From Chloroflexota bacterium (lineage in GTDB: Bacteria > Chloroflexota > Dehalococcoidia > SHYB01): 37,984 nt of DNA. This document shows positions 32,127-37,984 of the stretch, one piece after another. Positions within the stretch are counted from its first letter, which is position 1. Each line of letters opens with the position of its first letter. The notes beneath the pieces are model-generated. The model had not been told where the DNA came from. It made no database searches and saw only the letters and a list, made by a program, of their open reading frames with translations. Location of the stretch: contig VGPF01000021.1 in the NCBI GenBank assembly GCA_016875535.1, forward strand, positions 1 to 37,984. Reading direction: 5' to 3'. The translations under genes and the position numbers were made by a program.

Positions 32127-33299
32127 GTGGTCAAAACGCCGAAATTGCCCCTCTACCTGGACTACATGGCCTCCACGCCCTGTCTCCCGGAAGTCGTCCA
32201 GGCCATGCTCCCCTACTTCTCAGAGCGCTTCCACAACCCGCAAAGCGCTCACCCGCCGGGCGAAGAGTCCCTGGAGGCCATCGAGCGGGCGCGCCGCACG
32301 CTGGCCCTCCTCATCGGCGCCCCTTCGCCAAAGGACCTCTTCTTCACCTCTGGCGCGACTGAGTCCAACAATTGGGCGCTCAAAGGCATCCTCCAGCTGC
32401 CAAATCGTCGCGGCAGCCATATCCTCATCTCTCAGATCGAGCACCTCTCCATCACCCACCCCTGCAAGTCCCTTGAGCGCCAGGACGTCACCGCCACCCA
32501 GGTCGCAGTGGATAGGCTCGGCCGCGTCAGTCCCGATGCGGTGAAAAAGGCCATCCGAACGGAGACAGCCCTCGTCTCCATCACCCATGCTAGCAACGAG
32601 GTCGGCACACTGGAGCCTATCGCTGACATCGCCCAGGTCTGCCGCAAAGCCGGCGTCCCCCTCCACGTAGACGCCTCGAACACCGTGGGCATCGTTCCCA
32701 TCAGCGTCGCCCAGCTCGGCTGCGACCTGATGACCATCTCGCCCCATATGTTCTATGGGCCAAAGGGCATCGGCGCCCTCTACGTGCGCCGCGGCCTACG
32801 CCTGCCGCCCCTCATCGAAGGCGGCACCCAAGAAGAGGGCCGGCGCGCAGGGACGGAGAACGTCCCCGCCATCGTCGGCCTCGGCGTCGCCTGCGAGTTG
32901 GCCCTTCGCGATATGGCCTCCCGCGCGCGCCGCTTCACCGCCCTCCGCGACCGCCTCATCTCGGGCCTGCGCCCCCTAAAGGGCCTTCACCTCACCGGCG
33001 ACCTGGCGAACCGCCTCCCCCATCACGTCAGTTGCGTCATAGACGGCGTCGAAAGCGAAACGATCCTCCAAGCCCTCGCACTGGATGACCAGGTCTACGC
33101 CGCCAGCGGAACCGCCTGCTCCGCCAAGGCCAAACAGCCCAGCTACGTCCTCCAGGCCCTAGGCTATAGCGAACAGCACGCCTCTGGCTCCCTCGTCTTC
33201 TCCCTCGGCCTCGAAACCACGGAGAATGAGATAGACTATCTGCTGGACGTCCTGCCCAAGGCCATCGTCCGCGTCCGCTCACTCTCCACAAACCATTGA
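32127..33299 (+). CDS. cysteine desulfurase homologue lacking the PLP lysine
   Basis: 390 residues, NifS/IscS type. Family residues present: LDYMASTP start, FTSGATESNNWALKG, His106 in ISQIEHLSI, Asp182 in HVDASNTVG, GGTQEEGRRAGTENV, and the mobile-loop cysteine C331 in GTACSAKAKQPSYVL. The PLP Schiff-base lysine, in IscS within S-H-K-I-Y-G-P-K-G, is Met208 here (SPHMFYGPKG), and the PLP-contact Gln is Asn185. Either the enzyme is inactive in the normal sense, another Lys takes over, or it works as a sulfur/selenium acceptor. GTG start with CCAGGAGCG upstream. It is followed 2 bases later by a TusA gene, which suits sulfur relay. Confidence 0.85.
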   Translation: MVKTPKLPLYLDYMASTPCLPEVVQAMLPYFSERFHNPQSAHPPGEESLEAIERARRTLALLIGAPSPKDLFFTSGATESNNWALKGILQLPNRRGSHILISQIEHLSITHPCKSLERQDVTATQVAVDRLGRVSPDAVKKAIRTETALVSITHASNEVGTLEPIADIAQVCRKAGVPLHVDASNTVGIVPISVAQLGCDLMTISPHMFYGPKGIGALYVRRGLRLPPLIEGGTQEEGRRAGTENVPAIVGLGVACELALRDMASRARRFTALRDRLISGLRPLKGLHLTGDLANRLPHHVSCVIDGVESETILQALALDDQVYAASGTACSAKAKQPSYVLQALGYSEQHASGSLVFSLGLETTENEIDYLLDVLPKAIVRVRSLSTNH

Positions 33300-33301
33300 A
33301 C

Positions 33302-33577
33302 ATGCGCGCCAAGAAGATACCCAAACAGCCCCTCCCCAAGCCCGATGAGACGCTGGATGCCTTGGGCCTCTTTTGCCCCGTTCCCGTCTGGGAGGCGGCC
33401 AAGCACATCATCGAGATGAAGCCCGGCCAAGTGCTGGAGCTTCTCTCCGATGACGAAGGAATCACGGAAGATATGCCCGCCTGGTGCCGGCGGACAGGCC
33501 ATCTCCTCCTCGCCATCGAGGAGGATGCCGAAGATGCGGGCGTCTACCACGTCTACGTACGCAAGGCCGGGAAGTAG
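33302..33577 (+). CDS. TusA-family sulfur carrier
   Basis: 91 residues. DALGLFCPVPVWEAAKHIIE carries the CPxP-type active-site cysteine of TusA/YedF proteins, which take persulfide sulfur from a desulfurase for tRNA thiolation, molybdenum cofactor or selenium metabolism. The following VLELLSDDEGITEDMPAWCRR and the short beta strands complete the small two-layer fold. ATG at 33302 follows the desulfurase stop by 2 bases; the poor ribosome site implies coupling. Which pathway it feeds is not shown by sequence. Confidence 0.88.
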   Translation: MRAKKIPKQPLPKPDETLDALGLFCPVPVWEAAKHIIEMKPGQVLELLSDDEGITEDMPAWCRRTGHLLLAIEEDAEDAGVYHVYVRKAGK

Positions 33578-33583
33578 CGCCCC

Positions 33584-34225
33584 GTGCTGGACCGCATCGA
33601 ACACAGCCTCCTGGACTTCATCCAGAACGTCTATGACACCCTAGGCTGGCCCGGCGTCATCCTGCTCATGGCCATCGAAAGCGCCTGCATCCCGCTCCCC
33701 AGCGAGCTCATCATGCCCCTCGCCGGCTGGTTCCTCGGCTCCGATAAGGGCTACGGCCTCGCCTGGGTCTTCTTCCTCGGCTTCCTCGGCGCCCTCGGCA
33801 ACCTCCTCGGCTCCCTCGTCGCCTATTACGTCGGCGCCAAGGGCGGCCGCCCCCTCCTCGATCGCTACGGCAAATACCTGCTCATCTCCCGCCATGAACT
33901 GGACCTGGCCGACCGTTGGTTCACCAAGTACGGCGAGCGCGTCGCCTTCTTCTCCCGGCTCCTGCCCGTCGTCCGCACCTTCATCAGCCTTCCGGCGGGC
34001 ATCTCCCGCATGAACCTGGTGAAGTTCTCCATCTTCACCTTTCTGGGAGCATACCCCTTCAGCCTGGGCCTAGCCTACGGCGGCTACAAGCTCGGGGAGC
34101 ACTGGGAAGACCTGCGGAACGCCATGCGCCCCTTTGATATCCCCATCATCATCGCCATCGTCCTCCTTGTCGCCTGGTACGTCTGGCGACACTGGAAGCG
34201 CGCCTGGCGGCCGGAACAATCATAA
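33584..34225 (+). CDS. DedA-family membrane protein
   Basis: 213 residues from GTG 33584. DedA proteins are multi-pass membrane proteins, now linked to lipid flipping and membrane energetics. Signs are ESACIPLPSELIMPLAG near residue 33, the GALGNLLGSLVAYYVGAKGG segment, and the conserved RLLPVVRTFISLPAGISRM, followed by two C-terminal helices (YPFSLGLAYGGY, then IPIIIAIVLLVAWYVW). It begins 6 bases after the TusA stop, so it is part of the same transcript. Confidence 0.9.
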   Translation: MLDRIEHSLLDFIQNVYDTLGWPGVILLMAIESACIPLPSELIMPLAGWFLGSDKGYGLAWVFFLGFLGALGNLLGSLVAYYVGAKGGRPLLDRYGKYLLISRHELDLADRWFTKYGERVAFFSRLLPVVRTFISLPAGISRMNLVKFSIFTFLGAYPFSLGLAYGGYKLGEHWEDLRNAMRPFDIPIIIAIVLLVAWYVWRHWKRAWRPEQS

Positions 34226-34345
34226 GGCCGCTTCTGCGAACTGCCCCCGCCTCCTCTCCCTCGCTCACGCCTCCGGGAGCAAAGATGGGAAAGGGAACAA
34301 GGAGAGAGCGGATGCCTTCCGGGCATTCCGGCAACCCGTATCGCC

Positions 34346-35287
34346 CTACTTATGCCCCGCCACCGCACCCGTCGTGATGAACTCATAGGCCGCGATCGCC
34401 GCCGTCACGCCGTCGCCCGCCGAGTTCGCCAGCTGCTTTGTGGACTTCCACCGGCAATCCCCCGCGGCAAAGACGCCTGGGACGTTCGTCTGCATCATGA
34501 TATCTACCTTCACATGCCCGCCCGCGTCTAGCTCGATCTCCGGCTTAAAGACCTCCGTCAGCGGCGTGAAGCCGATATAGACAAAAACCCCCTGCGTCGG
34601 CATCTCTGACTTCTGTCCCGTTTTCAGGTTCCTTAGCGATACGCTCTCCACCTGGCCGTTGCCGCCGATCCGCTCTACCACGCTATCCCACACGAACTTC
34701 ATCTTGGGATTCGCGAAGGCCCGTTCCTGCTGGATCTTGCTCGCCCGCAGCGCATCCCTGCGGTGGACAACCGTGACTGATTTGCACATCCGCGTCAGGT
34801 AGAGCCCCTCTTGCACCGCGGAATCCCCGCCGCCTACCACCGTCACATCCATATTGGTGAAAAAATTGCCGTCGCACGTGGCGCAGTAGGAGACGCCCTT
34901 CGCGCCGAACTCGTCTTCGCCCGGCACCCCGAGCTTCTTGTGTTCGCCGCCCGTCGCGATGATGACCGCCTTCGCGTGGTACTCCTCGTCATCCGTCCAC
35001 AGCTTGAACGGCGGCCCGCCCTCGAGCGCCACCTTCGTCACCTCGCCGAAGCCGTATTCCGCGCCGAACTTGGTCGCCTGGGATTCCGTCTCCGTGATCA
35101 GGTCCACCCCGGTGATCTGCTTGGAGACGCCCGGGTAGTTCTCGATGGCGTCTGTGTTGATGATCTGGCCCCCCATCACCGCCCGCTCCAGCACCAGCGT
35201 CTTCAGCTGGGAGCGCGTCGTGTAGATAGCGGCGCTGAGTCCGCAGAATCCGCCGCCGATGATGACTACGTCATACTGCTGGGCCAC
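34346..35287 (-). CDS. trxB: thioredoxin reductase
   Basis: 313 residues. TrxB transfers electrons from NADPH through FAD to thioredoxin. Seen: the N-terminal FAD loop GGGFCGLSAA, the redox pair C135 and C138 in SYCATCDG, the NADPH loop VGGGDSAVQEG, and GVFAAGDC near the C-terminus. The NADPH-type basic residues are in VVHRRDALRAS. It starts 39 bases after lgt on the same strand, so lgt-trxB is probably one transcript. Ordinary thiol-disulfide partner of the thioredoxin system; possible reductant for the UGSC protein. Confidence 0.95.
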   Translation of the reverse strand: MAQQYDVVIIGGGFCGLSAAIYTTRSQLKTLVLERAVMGGQIINTDAIENYPGVSKQITGVDLITETESQATKFGAEYGFGEVTKVALEGGPPFKLWTDDEEYHAKAVIIATGGEHKKLGVPGEDEFGAKGVSYCATCDGNFFTNMDVTVVGGGDSAVQEGLYLTRMCKSVTVVHRRDALRASKIQQERAFANPKMKFVWDSVVERIGGNGQVESVSLRNLKTGQKSEMPTQGVFVYIGFTPLTEVFKPEIELDAGGHVKVDIMMQTNVPGVFAAGDCRWKSTKQLANSAGDGVTAAIAAYEFITTGAVAGHK

Positions 35288-35326
35288 GTTCAGCCTCCGG
35301 TCGCTCGTTGTGTAAGGTTAGATGCG

Positions 35327-36127
35327 CTACACACTTGCAGGGTTCGCCGTCTGGCCTTTTCCCGGCTTGATCCAGTGACGGTAGAGGAGCGCGCCGCCGC
35401 ACAGCACGATCGCCGCGATGGAGATGATCGTCGCCGTCGGCACTTCCTCAGCCACCTTCCAGTTGCCGATGCGGAAGTTCTCCAGCGCCAGGCGCACCGC
35501 GCCGTACCAGAGGCCGTACATCAGCGCGATATCGCCGTCCTGCAGCCGCTTCACGTATTTCCGACTGATGTAGTAGAAGAGTCCCAGGCCGATGAGATTC
35601 AACAGCGATTCATAGAGAAAAAGCGGGTGAAAGCTCGTGAACCCCTCGTAGCCGTCCAGCCGCTTCTCAGATGGAATCGTGATGGCCCACGGCGCATCCG
35701 TCGGTTTGCCGTACAGCTCCTCGTTGAAGTAGTTCCCCCAGCGGCCGATGATCTGGCCCACCAGCAGCCCCGGCGCGCCGATGTCCATCCATCGCCACAT
35801 GTTCAGCTTCCGCATCCTGGTGAAGATGACCATCGCCAGCACACTGCCGATCACCGCCCCATAGATGCCGATGCCTCCTTCGTCAATGCGAAGGATGCGC
35901 GAAGGGTGGTCGCTATAGAAGCCCCACTCGTGGATCACGTGATAGATACGCGCGCCGATGATAGCGAACGGCACTGCGATCAGCAGCGCGTTGAAGACCT
36001 CTTCCGTCTTCTCCCCGCGCCGCTTCGCCTCAAAGTAAGCCGTCATTGTCCCCAACGCCAACCCAACCGCAACGAGGAAGCTGTACCAGCGTAGGCCGAA
36101 ACCGCCGGTTTTGAAGATATATTCCAT
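35327..36127 (-). CDS. lgt: prolipoprotein diacylglyceryl transferase
   Basis: 266 residues, inner-membrane enzyme that adds diacylglycerol to the lipobox cysteine of prolipoproteins. The Lgt signatures are clear: GLRWYSFLVAVGLALG, the GARIYHV segment, GGIGIYGAVIG, and GRWGNYFNEELYG (R and N of the signature present). Several membrane helices. ATG at 36127; the ribosome site (AGATAGGG) is modest. The adjacent trxB follows on the same strand. Confidence 0.95.
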   Translation of the reverse strand: MEYIFKTGGFGLRWYSFLVAVGLALGTMTAYFEAKRRGEKTEEVFNALLIAVPFAIIGARIYHVIHEWGFYSDHPSRILRIDEGGIGIYGAVIGSVLAMVIFTRMRKLNMWRWMDIGAPGLLVGQIIGRWGNYFNEELYGKPTDAPWAITIPSEKRLDGYEGFTSFHPLFLYESLLNLIGLGLFYYISRKYVKRLQDGDIALMYGLWYGAVRLALENFRIGNWKVAEEVPTATIISIAAIVLCGGALLYRHWIKPGKGQTANPASV

Positions 36128-36156
36128 GTATCCCTATCTTCTCTAACGTGCGTGCA

Positions 36157-36184
36157 CTTATGCAGGCCAGCGCTACCAAGGCAA
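36157..36184 (-). promoter_or_regulatory. possible promoter for lgt-trxB
   Basis: Minus strand TTGCCT (36184-36179), 16 bp, CATAAG (36162-36157); modest match, placed 30 bases before the ATG. Confidence 0.35.
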
Positions 36185-36340
36185 TCGTTAGGAGATGTCT
36201 ATCTGAGTCCGGGTGGAAAGTATACCAGGGATATTCCGGCACGGAAACGTTTCCCCTCTGCCATGCTTCGGCAAATGTTCCGATCTTGGCGCACTTGATA
36301 TACTCTCCGCCGGGGAGTTACCTCACACGGAGGCACTTTC

Positions 36341-36784
36341 GTGAGTACCTACAGCGGCAGCGTCATGATCGGCAGGCCCATCTCGGAAGTCTTCGCCTAC
36401 ATGGCCGTTCCGGAAAATGCCCCTCAGTGGATGCCGGACGTCGTTCGCGTTGATCGCACAACACCGGACCCTCTCACCCTTGGCTCACGGTTCCAAGAGA
36501 CGCGTAAAACAGGCCCTGGCATGAAAGAGACCTTCCCCACGGAAGTCACCAAATGGATCCCAGATAAGGAAATGGGCTTTGTCGCCACTGGGGCTAGCGT
36601 GACCGTGATCGTGAGCTATAGCCTCGCCTCTGCCGGAGATGGAACCAGGGTAGACTACGCGATCGAGTTCAAGTGGAGAGGCGCAGCCTACCTCACAGGC
36701 ATCCTCTTCGGAAGCATGATCAGAAGAACACTCCAGAAAAATCACCAACGCCTCAAGGCCTGTGTCGAAAGTGTGCCCAAGTAG
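36341..36784 (+). CDS. SRPBCC-family protein, first tandem copy
   Basis: 147 residues from GTG 36341 (CGGAGG upstream). YSGSVMIGRPISEVFAYMAV and ENAPQWMPDVVRVDR are typical of polyketide cyclase/START-like SRPBCC domains, which form a deep hydrophobic cavity. ETRKTGPGMKETFPTEVTKW continues the pattern. No catalytic residues can be named. It is the first of three tandem copies; the second is nearly the same over 80 residues. A TATACT -10-like box lies at 36299-36304. Confidence 0.85.
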   Translation: MSTYSGSVMIGRPISEVFAYMAVPENAPQWMPDVVRVDRTTPDPLTLGSRFQETRKTGPGMKETFPTEVTKWIPDKEMGFVATGASVTVIVSYSLASAGDGTRVDYAIEFKWRGAAYLTGILFGSMIRRTLQKNHQRLKACVESVPK

Positions 36785-36901
36785 CAGCGTTGCCATCGTC
36801 TCTGCCGTATCTGCTCGTATCGCCGCTTCCTCTTAAGCCCCATCACTTCTCCTCCCTGCCATACTCTCGAACGGGGAGCAAGTTTCTTTTGGAGGTGGTC
36901 G

Positions 36902-37348
36902 TTGGCTAAATATAGCGGCAGCATCGTCGTTAACAAGCCCGTCTCAGAAGTCTTCAGCTACATGGCCGTCCCGGAAAATGCGCCTCAGTGGATGCCGGAC
37001 GTCGTCGGCATAAAGCGCGTCACACCCGGCCCTCTTGCCCTCGGCTCAAAGTTCGAAGAGACCCGAAAGACCGGCCCCGGCATGAAAGAGACCTTTCCCA
37101 CAGAAGTGACCAAGTGGGTCACAGATAGGGAGATGGGCTTCGTCGCCACCGGAAAGACCGTCACGGTGACGGTGCACTACAATCTCTCCTCCACTACAGG
37201 CGGCGCCAAGGCCGATTACGTGATTGACTTTCAGTGGAGGGGCTTTGCCAAATGCACAGCCCTCTTCATCGGCCCGATGATCGGCATGTCGCTCAAGAAG
37301 AACCACCAGCGCCTTAAGGGCTGCATTGAAGGCACTGCGAAAAAGTAA
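36902..37348 (+). CDS. SRPBCC-family protein, second tandem copy
   Basis: 148 residues from TTG 36902, which follows TGGAGGTGG. YSGSIVVNKPVSEVFSYMAV, ENAPQWMPDVVGIKR and ETRKTGPGMKETFPTEVTKW match the first copy closely, and KKNHQRLKGCIE at the end matches too. The upstream 45 bases also resemble those before the first copy (ATACTCTC, then CGGGGAG), so gene and promoter were duplicated as a unit. Ligand unknown. Confidence 0.83.
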   Translation: MAKYSGSIVVNKPVSEVFSYMAVPENAPQWMPDVVGIKRVTPGPLALGSKFEETRKTGPGMKETFPTEVTKWVTDREMGFVATGKTVTVTVHYNLSSTTGGAKADYVIDFQWRGFAKCTALFIGPMIGMSLKKNHQRLKGCIEGTAKK

Positions 37349-37378
37349 CCCGTCCTTTTCTAGAGAAGCCTGTATCTA

Positions 37379-37407
37379 GTGACTGGCGCTCGCCCAGCCG
37401 CTATTCT
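37379..37407 (+). promoter_or_regulatory. promoter for the third SRPBCC copy
   Basis: GTGACT (37379-37384), 17 bp, TATTCT (37402-37407), about 20 bases before the ATG at 37434. Confidence 0.45.
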
Positions 37408-37433
37408 TATTGCACGCCTCAATAGGCTGTGCC

Positions 37434-37886
37434 ATGCCCTCCTACGAAATCTCCGCCATTATCAACCGCCCGGTCAGCGAGGTCTTCGCCTTCGTCGCCG
37501 ATTTCTCCATGGCATCCAAGTGGATGCCGGAGGTCAAGGAGATGAAGGTCCTCTCCCCCGGCCCTGTAGGCGTCGGCTCAAAGCTCCAGGAAGTCCTGCG
37601 TGCCGGGCCAAAGGTTAAAGGGCGCTACCAGCTTGAAATCACCGAATGGGCGCAGGACAGCGTCATCGCGATGAAGGGCGCCGGCCCCGGCATCAAGTCC
37701 TTCGCAGGCCGTTACACCTTCCAAGGCGTCGAAGGCGGCACCCGCATGACCACCGCCGTCACCGTCAAGCTCAGCGCCATCGTCCGTCCCTTCGGCTGGT
37801 TCCTTACGCCAAAGATGCGCGGCGATGAGTGGCGGCGCTTTGAAGCTCTGAAACGCCTGCTGGAGACTCCCGCCAAACCCGCCTAA
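37434..37886 (+). CDS. SRPBCC-family protein, third tandem copy, diverged
   Basis: 150 residues from ATG 37434. SYEISAIINRPVSEVFAFVA, SKWMPEVKEMKVLSPGPVGV and the C-terminal helix GDEWRRFEALKRLLE show the same fold, but it is clearly less like the first two than they are like each other, with LEITEWAQDSVIAMKGAG in place of their TEVTKW part. No ribosome site is evident, in keeping with a short leader. The ligand is unknown. Confidence 0.83.
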   Translation: MPSYEISAIINRPVSEVFAFVADFSMASKWMPEVKEMKVLSPGPVGVGSKLQEVLRAGPKVKGRYQLEITEWAQDSVIAMKGAGPGIKSFAGRYTFQGVEGGTRMTTAVTVKLSAIVRPFGWFLTPKMRGDEWRRFEALKRLLETPAKPA

Positions 37887-37899
37887 CTCTTACGCCCCT

Positions 37900-37963
37900 C
37901 ACACCTCAGGAACGCCTTGCCGTCATACAATGACTAGGCGTTATGTCGAGATTCCGAGGTGTG
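37900..37963 (+). promoter_or_regulatory. promoter and nested inverted repeats at the window end
   Basis: TACAAT (37926-37931) is a good -10 box. Around it are inverted pairs CACACCTC/GAGGTGTG (37900-37907, 37956-37963), AACGCC/GGCGTT (37911-37916, 37937-37942) and GTCA/TGAC (37922-37925, 37931-37934). Operator or leader hairpin for the next gene is possible. Confidence 0.4.
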
Positions 37964-37965
37964 GC

Positions 37966-37984
37966 ATGGGTCTCGAAGATATCT
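37966..37984 (+). CDS. start of a further gene, cut by window edge
   Basis: ATG at 37966 begins M-G-L-E-D-I and follows GAGGTGTGGC, a usable ribosome site, with a TACAAT -10 box about 35 bases upstream. Only six codons are visible, so the product cannot be named. An alternative ATG at 37943 is in another frame and has no ribosome site. Confidence 0.35.

Noticed and set aside
1-37984. CRISPR arrays, tRNA and rRNA genes
   Set aside because: No regularly spaced repeats of 20-40 bases, no tRNA-like cloverleaf and no rRNA-like conserved sequence were noticed on reading both strands; small ones could be missed by eye.

Overview
The window reads as chromosomal DNA of a GC-rich (roughly 60% or more), metabolically broad bacterium, most likely a Chloroflexota member of the Dehalococcoidia/SAR202 type. 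The basis is inference from gene content: three luciferase-like flavin monooxygenases, three short-chain dehydrogenases, two FAS1-like acyl dehydratases, a GuaB3-type IMP dehydrogenase relative, DUF35, NIPSNAP and SRPBCC proteins, a UGSC-type protein, and housekeeping genes (recA, trpB, trxB, lgt) scattered outside their usual operons. No rRNA, tRNA or CRISPR array was seen.

Layout. 1-228: the 5' end of an IS-type transposase gene and its element end, cut by the window. 483-4093: guaB3, recA and a radical-SAM protein; recA and the radical-SAM gene diverge over a LexA-type box. 4158-10144: a dehydratase-like protein, an SDR, an MgtE-type transporter without its N domain, a SnoaL-like protein, an RRM protein with a strong terminator, a formyl-THF hydrolase-like protein and an FAA hydrolase. 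10145-10863: no gene, but hairpins and phased short repeats. 10864-14831: isocitrate dehydrogenase, an alpha/beta hydrolase, DUF35, a GAF/winged-helix regulator and an SRPBCC protein. 15012-19973: an amidohydrolase / monooxygenase / GH57-like / monooxygenase run, then a PAS-LuxR regulator. 19980-23580 (minus): a three-gene operon whose middle gene is a selenoprotein with an in-frame UGA (U-G-S-C motif), followed upstream by NIPSNAP and monooxygenase genes. 23637-28690: a YceI membrane protein, DUF202, a second dehydratase paralogue and a copper oxidase fused to PKD/Ig-like domains. 28776-31539 (minus): trpB plus two SDRs. 31716-34225: an A-type Fe-S carrier, a cysteine desulfurase homologue without the PLP lysine, TusA and DedA. 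34346-36127 (minus): lgt-trxB. 36341-37886: three tandem SRPBCC genes.

How it fits together. Much of the window looks like a toolkit for oxidising and hydrolysing organic acids and ring compounds: flavin monooxygenases, amidohydrolase, FAA hydrolase, dehydratases and SDRs. Sulfur/thiol genes run alongside (TrxB, TusA, A-type carrier, desulfurase homologue) and could be related to selenium use. Promoters are unusually readable: many genes have a sigma70-like -35/-10 pair with exactly 17 bp spacing and short leaders.

Main points of interest: the UGA-containing UGSC selenoprotein gene with a hairpin fitting a bacterial SECIS; the desulfurase homologue with Met at the PLP-lysine position; the copper oxidase cut at its last copper motif and joined to PKD domains; a LexA-type box set inside two divergent promoters; and two triplets of short repeats spaced 10-11 bp apart.
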